5,015 nt of DNA, taken from positions 1-5,015 of the forward strand of contig NHBT01000016.1 in the NCBI GenBank assembly GCA_002167805.1, given 5' to 3'. Below the pieces are notes generated by a model that was not told where the DNA came from, did not search any database, and saw only the letters and a program-made list of their open reading frames with translations. Origin of the DNA: Owenweeksia sp. TMED14. Its GTDB lineage: Bacteria > Bacteroidota > Bacteroidia > Flavobacteriales > Schleiferiaceae. The position numbers and the translations under genes are program-made. Positions 1-5,015 of this stretch are shown here, one piece after another. How positions within the stretch are numbered: the stretch's first letter is position 1; the number at the start of each line of letters is the position of its first letter.

Positions 1-556
1 GATGTTTACCAGCAAGTATAAACGGAGGTACATCTTGTACAAGTTTTGAGTTTGCTGCCACCATAGCATGTTTTCCAATTTTACAAAATTGGTGCACATT
101 GCTTGCTCCACCCAAAATTGCCCAATCATCAATTTCTACATGACCACCTAATGCAACTAGGTTTACTAAAATAACATTATTGCCAATAATGCAGTCATGT
201 GCAACATGAACACCAGTCATAATTAATACATCCTCACCAATTCTAGTTTCTCCTGTTGCATTTGTGCCTCTATTTAAGGTCACAAACTCTCTAATAATTG
301 TTCTATCACCAATAATTAATTTTGTATCCTCACCTCCAAATTTTTTATCTTGAGGAATTGCACCAATACTGCTGTTATTAACTATGTGACAATCATTTCC
401 AATCTCTGTAAACTGAGAAATGGTATTAAAATTACCAATCTTTACGTTGTCACCAATTATAACATTATCTTCAATTACGTTATAAGGTCCAATCTCAACG
501 TTATTACCAATTTTGGCTGAGCTTGATATAATATTTGTTTGGTGTATCTTGCTAAT
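1..556 (-). CDS. lpxA: UDP-N-acetylglucosamine O-acyltransferase LpxA, 3' end cut by window edge
   Basis: LpxA transfers a 3-hydroxyacyl chain from ACP to the 3-OH of UDP-GlcNAc, the first step of lipid A synthesis, in the cytoplasm. Translating the minus strand gives 185 residues of an expected ~260, with no internal stop. The N-terminal half is left-handed beta-helix hexapeptide coils (IGNNVEIGP, IGDNVKIG and others). The LpxA signature follows: IPQDKKFGGEDTK at 67-79, then IGDRTIIRE and LNRGT. Catalytic His is H120 in HVAHDC; H117, H139 (GGHV) and H155 (VHQFC) match E. coli H122, H144 and H160. The QDVPPF motif is at 174-179. Position 168 is Ala where E. coli has the chain-length residue Gly173. 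The frame has no ATG/GTG/TTG upstream of this conserved region. I place the start at ATT 556-554 because AGGAG lies 5 nt before it and the resulting N-terminus (MSKIHQTNI) aligns with the family start. The gene begins 8 nt after fabZ. Identity is very secure; the start is probable. Confidence 0.95.
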   Translation of the reverse strand, partial: MSKIHQTNIISSSAKIGNNVEIGPYNVIEDNVIIGDNVKIGNFNTISQFTEIGNDCHIVNNSSIGAIPQDKKFGGEDTKLIIGDRTIIREFVTLNRGTNATGETRIGEDVLIMTGVHVAHDCIIGNNVILVNLVALGGHVEIDDWAILGGASNVHQFCKIGKHAMVAANSKLVQDVPPFILAGKH

Positions 557-561
557 TTTAT

Positions 562-566
562 CTCCT
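562..566 (-). promoter_or_regulatory. Shine-Dalgarno AGGAG of lpxA, deciding an ATT start
   Basis: On the minus strand AGGAG (566-562) overlaps the TAG stop of fabZ (567-565), and the spacer ATAAA leaves 5 nt before ATT at 556. The 11-nt string AGGAGATAAAA here is identical to the one directly before the GTG start of skp, which supports it being a real ribosome binding site. It is the main evidence that lpxA begins at the ATT codon. Confidence 0.75.
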
Positions 567-996
567 ATCTTTCAACCATTGAGGCTAAAAATTCTGCTTT
601 GGCTACAAGCTTATCATTAACATGACAAGTAGATTCAAACTTAAATGAATTTAACTTTTCATTTACTACTTTTGAATCTATAATAATTTGGTCACCTGGT
701 ATGACATTTGAATGAATTCTAAAATTGTTCACTTTTGATAAATAAACTAAATGATTTTCTGGATTCTCAATAAAGTCCAGTATGATTAGACATGCTGATT
801 GGGCCATTGACTCAAGTATTAACACTCCAGGCATTATTGGCTTGTTAGGAAAATGTCCTGAAAAAAATGGTTCATTAATCGTAACATTTTTTAAAGTTTT
901 AATTTCTTTTTTGTTCTTCTTATCAATAATCCTATCAACAAGTAAAAAAGGATAGCGATGTGGAATCATTTCTAAAATGTAATTTATATCTTTCAT
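565..996 (-). CDS. fabZ: 3-hydroxyacyl-ACP dehydratase FabZ
   Basis: FabZ dehydrates 3-hydroxyacyl-ACP to trans-2-enoyl-ACP in fatty acid elongation. It competes with LpxA and LpxD for hydroxyacyl-ACP, which explains its place among lpx genes. The 143-residue protein is of normal family length and is a single hot-dog fold. The N-terminal signature IPHRYPFLLVDR is at 11-22. The catalytic His is H48 in FFSGHFP and the catalytic Glu is E62 in MPGVLILESMAQ, matching the His/Glu pair of known FabZ enzymes. The ATG at 996-994 shares its A with the TAA stop of lpxC (TAATG), and no strong Shine-Dalgarno precedes it, so translation is probably coupled to lpxC termination. In Bacteroidota the equivalent domain is usually fused to LpxC; here it is a separate gene. 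FabA is unlikely given the length and the PHRYPFLLVDR motif. Confidence 0.97.
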   Translation of the reverse strand: MKDINYILEMIPHRYPFLLVDRIIDKKNKKEIKTLKNVTINEPFFSGHFPNKPIMPGVLILESMAQSACLIILDFIENPENHLVYLSKVNNFRIHSNVIPGDQIIIDSKVVNEKLNSFKFESTCHVNDKLVAKAEFLASMVER

Positions 997-998
997 TA
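994..998 (-). other. TAATG stop-start overlap between lpxC and fabZ
   Basis: The TAA stop of lpxC (998-996) and the ATG of fabZ (996-994) share one adenine. No AGGAG-like site is seen just upstream. This arrangement is typical of termination-reinitiation coupling; the coupling itself is inference. Confidence 0.8.
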
Positions 999-1913
999 AA
1001 ATTGGTCTTTAAATTCTTTTCTTAAAATTCGTGCAAACTCAACATTTCCTTTATGTCCGCTTTTAATAGCTGTTACATGTCCTTTAATTGGTTTGCCTAG
1101 CAAAGCTAAGTCTCCAATCAAATCTAATGTTTTATGTCTTACCGGCTCATTTTTAAACCTTAAATGCTGTGATTTATACAATCCTCGAGATCCTTGATAA
1201 AATTTGATACCGAACTTGTCCATAAAAAACTTTACTTCATCTCCATCTATATCTTTATCAACAATGATTACTGCATTACCAACATTACCGCCCTTAATTA
1301 ATCCTTGTTTCGCCAATTCTGTTACTTCACTCAACAAACAAAATGTTCTAGCAGGTGCTATCTGCTTTTCATAGTTAGTATATGCATTTTGAATTGAACT
1401 ATATTGAACATCTAAATCTTCTAAATCATATTGAATTGTAAAAGTAGTTTTAAACCCGTCAAAAGGAACTGCTAGCACTTCGACATCTTTTTCTTCATCA
1501 TTATAAACTACAGGCTTAGTGATTTCTAAAAAGTCAACTGGCGCATTTTGCTCAATGATTTCACCTTCTTTTAAAGCTGATACAAAATCTTTAGAACTTC
1601 CATCCATCACTGGAGGCTCTTTACTATTTAATTCAATTAAAAGATTATTAACTCTCATACCAGCACACGCTGACATTACATGTTCAGTGGTATGTACTCT
1701 TATTCCATTCTCTTCAATTGTAGTACCGCGCGTTAAATCAACTACATTATCTATATCTGGAGTTACAACTTCATCTCCTTTATCATTTCTAATAAATTTT
1801 ATTCCAGTATTTTCATCAGCAGGATGAAAAGTGATAGTGCTTTGTACACCTGTATGAAGTCCTACTCCAGTACATGATACGGAATATTTGATTGTTTGTT
1901 GTTTAGCTGGCAT
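996..1913 (-). CDS. lpxC: UDP-3-O-acyl-N-acetylglucosamine deacetylase LpxC
   Basis: LpxC is the zinc-dependent cytoplasmic deacetylase that removes the N-acetyl group from UDP-3-O-acyl-GlcNAc, the committed step of lipid A synthesis. The protein has 305 residues, the normal single-domain length. The N-terminal signature TGVGLHTG is at 15-22 and PPVMDGSS at 100-107. General base E77 and zinc ligand H78 lie in TTEH. ARTF is at 188-191. The other zinc ligands, H260 and D264, lie in HKTLD, followed by D268. Catalytic H287 is in KSGHKGN, and the end EFARILRKEF resembles FCB-group LpxC. The segment after beta-sheet residues IQYD (160-163) lacks the His-Pro seen in E. coli. The ATG start at 1913-1911 lies inside the end of lpxD (11-nt overlap), after a run of adenines and without a clear Shine-Dalgarno, so expression likely depends on coupling to lpxD. 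Unlike most Bacteroidota, there is no FabZ fusion. Confidence 0.98.
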   Translation of the reverse strand: MPAKQQTIKYSVSCTGVGLHTGVQSTITFHPADENTGIKFIRNDKGDEVVTPDIDNVVDLTRGTTIEENGIRVHTTEHVMSACAGMRVNNLLIELNSKEPPVMDGSSKDFVSALKEGEIIEQNAPVDFLEITKPVVYNDEEKDVEVLAVPFDGFKTTFTIQYDLEDLDVQYSSIQNAYTNYEKQIAPARTFCLLSEVTELAKQGLIKGGNVGNAVIIVDKDIDGDEVKFFMDKFGIKFYQGSRGLYKSQHLRFKNEPVRHKTLDLIGDLALLGKPIKGHVTAIKSGHKGNVEFARILRKEFKDQF

Positions 1914-2898
1914 TTTTTTTTAATTTTTTTTCAAGTAATTCAAATCTTGTATAAATCGCATCTCTTTTTTGTTTCTCTTTAATAGGTCGCGCTGGATTTC
2001 CGGCGTACATTTCAGAACCTGAGAGAGATTTAAGTACGCACGATCTTGCTGCAATTACTGATTTCGCTCCTAATGTAATATGGGGACCTATATCACTCTT
2101 ACCAGCTATCGTTACAAAATCTTCAATTTGAGTACTACCTCCAATGAAAACTCCTCCAGCTAATAAGCATGCTTTTCCAATTGATACATTGTGCGCAATG
2201 TGTACCTGGTTATCAAATTTACAAAAATCTCCTATTGTAGTATTTTTAACTGAACCTCTATCAATTGTACATGCTGACCCAAGTTCAACATCATTACCAA
2301 TGATTACTGATTTTATATGTGGTATTTTATGATGTTCATTAGCAATTGTATGATACCCAAAACCATCACTTCCGATTACTGTTCCTGCGTTTACGATACA
2401 ATTTTTTCCAATAATCGTATTATCGTATATAACAACATTGTCATATAAAACACTATTGTCTCCTATAACACACCCAGGATTTATTTTAACTCCATGTCCA
2501 ATAAAAACATTTTCACCAATTACAGTATCTTTATCAATAACTGAGAAAGAACCTATGTGAAAATTTTCTGGCTGATTAACTGAATTATGAATTTGAGAGT
2601 TGGTAGAAACACTTTTTTCAGGAACAGGCCTATAGTCGAAATAATCTAAAATACTAATCATTGATAAATATGGATCCTCGACAACAATACCGTACTTACC
2701 ATCTAAATCCCTCTCTGACAATACAATAAAAGCTGAGGCATTTGAATTTTGAATTTCTTTCTTAAATTTTGGTAAAAAAGCAAACGAAATAGACTCTTTA
2801 GTAGCTAATTTAATATCGTCAACAGATGAAATGACAATCGATTCATCACCAATCAACTTTCCATTTACCTTTTTAGCTAGCTCTTTAAGAGTAATCAA
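1903..2898 (-). CDS. lpxD: UDP-3-O-(3-hydroxyacyl)glucosamine N-acyltransferase LpxD
   Basis: LpxD adds the N-linked 3-hydroxyacyl chain from ACP to UDP-3-O-acyl-glucosamine, the third lipid A step, in the cytoplasm. The protein has 331 residues, close to the family's usual ~340. Residues 1 to ~100 form the uridine-binding N-terminal domain, ~104-290 the left-handed beta-helix with repeated I/V-G-x hexapeptides, and ~305-331 a charged C-terminal helix. Diagnostic motifs are GSDGFGYH at 176-183, TIDRGS at 211-216 and DNQVHIAHN at 229-237. H236 corresponds to the E. coli catalytic His239. YAGNPARP closes the helix domain. The start is TTG at 2898-2896: it is preceded by AAAGG with a 7-nt spacer, the frame has a TGA a few codons upstream, and no ATG is available. 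The gene lies 14 nt after skp and overlaps lpxC by 11 nt. The abundant IG repeats could suggest LpxA, but the N-terminal domain and DRG/IAHN motifs settle LpxD. Confidence 0.97.
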   Translation of the reverse strand: MITLKELAKKVNGKLIGDESIVISSVDDIKLATKESISFAFLPKFKKEIQNSNASAFIVLSERDLDGKYGIVVEDPYLSMISILDYFDYRPVPEKSVSTNSQIHNSVNQPENFHIGSFSVIDKDTVIGENVFIGHGVKINPGCVIGDNSVLYDNVVIYDNTIIGKNCIVNAGTVIGSDGFGYHTIANEHHKIPHIKSVIIGNDVELGSACTIDRGSVKNTTIGDFCKFDNQVHIAHNVSIGKACLLAGGVFIGGSTQIEDFVTIAGKSDIGPHITLGAKSVIAARSCVLKSLSGSEMYAGNPARPIKEKQKRDAIYTRFELLEKKLKKNAS

Positions 2899-2905
2899 GT
2901 GCCAA

Positions 2906-2910
2906 CCTTT
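2906..2910 (-). promoter_or_regulatory. Shine-Dalgarno AAAGG of lpxD, supporting a TTG start
   Basis: In the 14-nt gap between skp and lpxD the minus strand reads AAAGG (2910-2906), then 7 nt, then TTG at 2898. It is weaker than the AGGAG sites of skp and lpxA, but it is the only candidate, and the frame is closed by TGA upstream of it. Confidence 0.55.
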
Positions 2911-2912
2911 TT

Positions 2913-3422
2913 TTATTCAGTAGATTGTCTTTTTAGCTCTGTTAAAACATCGTCTGTGAAATCAATAGTTGGTTTTGTATATAATGAGGCTTGGGTCCCA
3001 TCAATTATTAAATCCATACCTTTTTGTGTTGCTACAGCATTTACTGCAGCTTTAAATTTTTCTACCAATTGAAATTCTAGCTGGGCCTGTTTTTGCGTCA
3101 ATTCACCGTTCGGTCCCAACTTTGACAATTGATAACTTTGCATCGAATTATTCATATCAACAATATCTTGCTCTTTAGCTTTTTTCAAATCATCGGAAAG
3201 CATTAAACTTTGCTTTTCATATTCTTTGACCATGCTATCAAGTTCAGTTGCCATTAATTGATATTCTTTTTGAATTAATTCTAAATCAGCCTGAAGTTCT
3301 TTTTCAACTTGCTTAAACTCTTCGTAGTTAAGCCTTATAGTTTCAGAAAAAACTACACCGATTTTTTGTTGAGCAAATGAAAAACTACACAATAATGTCA
3401 TAAATAATATTTTCTTATACAC
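2913..3422 (-). CDS. skp: Periplasmic chaperone, Skp/OmpH family
   Basis: Skp-family proteins are trimeric periplasmic chaperones that hold unfolded outer-membrane proteins for delivery to the BAM complex. The 169-residue precursor has a Sec signal peptide: basic MYKK, hydrophobic ILFMTLLCSFSFA, and probable cleavage after A17 before QQ. The mature part opens with a short strand, KIGVVFSETI (20-29). A long charged, Lys/Glu/Gln-rich helical region follows (~35-128), fitting the coiled-coil tentacles, with a GPNGEL turn at 103-108. The conserved end has VATQKGMDLIIDG (130-142), SLYTKP and DFTDDVLTEL, matching the family's usual K-G-Y/M-D-x-V/I and D-x-T-D-x-V patterns. The start is GTG at 3422-3420, six bases after AGGAG; the in-frame ATG at codon 8 would destroy the signal peptide. 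The gene lies 15 nt after bamA, the classic Skp context. Family is secure; sequence conservation within it is low. Confidence 0.92.
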   Translation of the reverse strand: MYKKILFMTLLCSFSFAQQKIGVVFSETIRLNYEEFKQVEKELQADLELIQKEYQLMATELDSMVKEYEKQSLMLSDDLKKAKEQDIVDMNNSMQSYQLSKLGPNGELTQKQAQLEFQLVEKFKAAVNAVATQKGMDLIIDGTQASLYTKPTIDFTDDVLTELKRQSTE

Positions 3423-3428
3423 TTTTAT

Positions 3429-3433
3429 CTCCT
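3429..3433 (-). promoter_or_regulatory. Shine-Dalgarno AGGAG of skp, deciding a GTG start
   Basis: AGGAG (3433-3429) with spacer ATAAAA precedes GTG at 3422. It occupies most of the 15-nt gap after the bamA stop. The string AGGAGATAAAA recurs unchanged before lpxA. Confidence 0.8.
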
Positions 3434-3437
3434 TTTA

Positions 3438-5015
3438 TTAAAAAGTTTGTCCAAAGGTTATAGTATACTCCCAACCTTGAGGATTACCATTACCAGTTAT
3501 ATCATCGAAACCATAACCCATATCAAAGCCTAATTTACCAAGACCTGGCATAAAAAACCTAACCCCAATTCCTGCAGACTTTTTCATTGAAATTGAACTA
3601 AATCTATCAATGTAAAATGGTTCTGTCAATCTTGATGTATTCCAAACATTCCCCATTTCTCCAAATGCCATTACATATATTACTGGGTTCTCAGATAAGG
3701 GATATCTTAGCTCAGTTACAATTTTACCCATAGTGTTTCCTCCAACCGCCTGTCCGCTAGTTGTTTGAGGCCCAATAGCATTATCTGGGTACCCTCTTAA
3801 TGCATTGCCATAAGGTATACCGTTTCCTCCCATTATAAACCTCTCATCGAAAGGTATAAAGCTTTGCTCATCACTGGCAACACTTATTGGTTTTACTATA
3901 CCAATTTTTGCAGAGCTATATAAAATAAACTTAGAATAAGATGGGGTAAACCATTCCAAAGTAAGTAAATGTTTTTGAAAGTTTTCATTACCACCAAAAA
4001 TTCCTCCGGATAATGTGCTATTTAGAGTAAAAGTAGATCCATTAGTAGGAAATTCTGCTCTATTTCTGCTATCTCTTGAGAAAGATTGACTAATACTTAT
4101 TCCTCTTGTTTTATCTAGTCCCCCAATATATTGATTAATATCTTCTTGCGTTCCCTCATATTGTTTTTGCATATACTTTACGGACCACATAACTCTAAAA
4201 AAATCATCTGGCCATTCTAACCTTCTACCAAAGCTTGCAACTGCTCCTCCAACTGTAAAGTCCAAAGGAAAAAAATAATTAGTTGAGGATCCTCTAAAGG
4301 AGTAAAATAATGAAAATCCAACTAAGTAAGGACTATCATTAATCATTGGATCTTGAAAACTCAAATTAAGAGATCGATATTTTGATGGCTCTTGATTGGA
4401 ATATAATGAAAAATTTGTACCTGTACTTAATCCTACGTTTAAAGACTGTCCCTTTCCTCTGAAGTTATCAAATTCAACTCCAGCTCCTCCTGTAACGCCA
4501 TATTCACCAGTAAAACCTAAATTTGCATTAATTCTTTGCGTAGATTGCTTTTCTTCAACAAGAAAGTCTAAATTAACTTTGTCTTCCGATACTGGAATAA
4601 CGTCAGGAATTACATTATCGAAATAATTTAAAATCCATATATCTCTTTGACTTCTCATAAGTTTTGATCTGTTAAAAATATCTCCAGGATAAATTTTTAA
4701 TTCTCTTCTTATAACATTTTCTCTTGTTTTTTCATTCCCTGAAATAAATATTTGATCGATAAAAACTTGATTGCCTTCATTCATCTTAAAGAAAATATCT
4801 AAGGAATCACTTCCAACAGGTGTAATTTGAGGATTCACACTGCTAAAAATATAACCTCTATCCTGATATATGCTCATCATATCTTCATAAACAGCTTTAT
4901 CAAAAGATTCTTGAGAAAAAACATCTCCACTATTTAAATTTAAAAGCCTTAGCAGTTCTTCATTTTTTGCAATTCTGTTATCTTCAAATTTAAAATTTCT
5001 GTAAAAGTATTTTTT
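3438..5015 (-). CDS. bamA: Outer membrane protein assembly factor BamA, 5' end cut by window edge
   Basis: BamA is the Omp85 core of the BAM complex, folding and inserting beta-barrel proteins into the outer membrane. The frame is open to base 5015, giving 525 C-terminal residues of an expected ~750-850. The ATG at 4880 is internal, since the 45 upstream codons continue the POTRA fold. Counting from the right edge, residues ~1-83 fit POTRA4 (IYQDRGYIFSSV) and ~84-157 fit POTRA5 (FISGNEKTRENVIRRELKI, ending FLVEEKQ). Residues ~158-525 form the 16-strand barrel. Barrel landmarks are DSRNRAEFPTNGST (~315-328), the L6 loop motif LRGY within ALRGYPDNAIGPQ (~405-417), and GIGVRFFMPGLGKLGFDMGYGFD (~482-504). 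The last strand ends WEYTITFGQTF, a C-terminal Phe beta-signal. TAA is at 3440-3438. The following skp gene fits BamA rather than TamA or another Omp85 protein. Confidence 0.96.
   Translation of the reverse strand, partial: KKYFYRNFKFEDNRIAKNEELLRLLNLNSGDVFSQESFDKAVYEDMMSIYQDRGYIFSSVNPQITPVGSDSLDIFFKMNEGNQVFIDQIFISGNEKTRENVIRRELKIYPGDIFNRSKLMRSQRDIWILNYFDNVIPDVIPVSEDKVNLDFLVEEKQSTQRINANLGFTGEYGVTGGAGVEFDNFRGKGQSLNVGLSTGTNFSLYSNQEPSKYRSLNLSFQDPMINDSPYLVGFSLFYSFRGSSTNYFFPLDFTVGGAVASFGRRLEWPDDFFRVMWSVKYMQKQYEGTQEDINQYIGGLDKTRGISISQSFSRDSRNRAEFPTNGSTFTLNSTLSGGIFGGNENFQKHLLTLEWFTPSYSKFILYSSAKIGIVKPISVASDEQSFIPFDERFIMGGNGIPYGNALRGYPDNAIGPQTTSGQAVGGNTMGKIVTELRYPLSENPVIYVMAFGEMGNVWNTSRLTEPFYIDRFSSISMKKSAGIGVRFFMPGLGKLGFDMGYGFDDITGNGNPQGWEYTITFGQTF

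Noticed and set aside
1..530. Recurrent CCAAT-type short repeats, also seen through 2090-2560, resembling a repeat array
   Set aside because: The spacing follows the hexapeptide periodicity, and the repeats encode the I-G-x-N/D coils of LpxA and LpxD. They are a protein-level repeat and not CRISPR or an integron.
566..568. ATA codon as the lpxA start, overlapping the fabZ stop as ATAG
   Set aside because: It is in frame and would give an N-terminus of similar length to E. coli, but no Shine-Dalgarno precedes it, while AGGAG is ideally placed for the ATT. Not excluded.
1519..1827. Plus-strand open frame of 102 codons opposite lpxC
   Set aside because: It lies wholly inside lpxC, whose catalytic residues are all intact, and its translation has no recognisable domain. 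It is a shadow of the real gene.
1913..1931. T-rich runs that could be read as a terminator
   Set aside because: The runs are T on the plus strand and A on the transcribed-gene sense strand, no stem precedes them, and they are coding for the Lys-rich end of LpxD.
2144..2332. Plus-strand open frame of 62 codons opposite lpxD
   Set aside because: It is antisense to the conserved beta-helix of LpxD, low in complexity and has no recognisable family.
3384..3389. Possible lipobox (LLC) in the Skp signal peptide
   Set aside because: The residue before Cys12 is Leu instead of Gly/Ala/Ser, and a normal signal peptidase I site (SFA before QQ) follows. A soluble periplasmic protein fits the family.
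4396..4626. Plus-strand open frame of 76 codons opposite bamA
   Set aside because: It is antisense to the POTRA5/barrel junction of BamA and has no recognisable domain.
4878..4880. ATG as the start of bamA
   Set aside because: The same frame continues upstream without a stop to the window edge, and those 45 codons complete a POTRA domain, so this Met is internal.

Overview
The window is an AT-rich (roughly one-third G+C by eye), fully packed stretch of Gram-negative chromosome. All six genes lie on the minus strand, so transcription runs from base 5015 towards base 1. In transcription order they are bamA (3' two-thirds, cut by the right edge), skp/ompH, lpxD, lpxC, fabZ and lpxA (5' two-thirds, cut by the left edge). 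Junctions are tight: 15 nt, 14 nt, an 11-nt overlap, a 1-nt overlap and 8 nt. No promoter, terminator, RNA gene, mobile element or CRISPR array is visible, and no stretch over 300 bases lacks a gene. This is the interior of one polycistronic unit.

The genes share one theme, building the outer membrane. BamA inserts beta-barrel proteins. Skp is the periplasmic chaperone that carries unfolded barrels to it. LpxA, LpxC and LpxD catalyse the first three steps of lipid A synthesis in the order LpxA, LpxC, LpxD. FabZ supports acyl-ACP synthesis, from which LpxA and LpxD take their hydroxyacyl groups. lpxB would be expected downstream, beyond base 1, but is not seen.

The proteobacterial cluster normally reads bamA-skp-lpxD-fabZ-lpxA-lpxB, with lpxC elsewhere. 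Here lpxC sits between lpxD and fabZ, as in the Bacteroidota/FCB group, and the LpxC sequence has an FCB flavour. In Bacteroidota, however, lpxC and fabZ are usually fused, while here they are separate genes sharing one base (TAATG). Together with low G+C and compact spacing, this suggests a marine FCB-type bacterium such as Marinimicrobia (SAR406). That assignment is inference and needs a tree.

All readable catalytic residues are present, so this is a working housekeeping operon and not a new system. The most unusual point is the start of lpxA. Its frame has no ATG, GTG or TTG before the conserved N-terminus, but an AGGAG Shine-Dalgarno lies 5 nt before an ATT codon exactly where the protein should begin. 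skp (GTG) and lpxD (TTG) also lack ATG starts.
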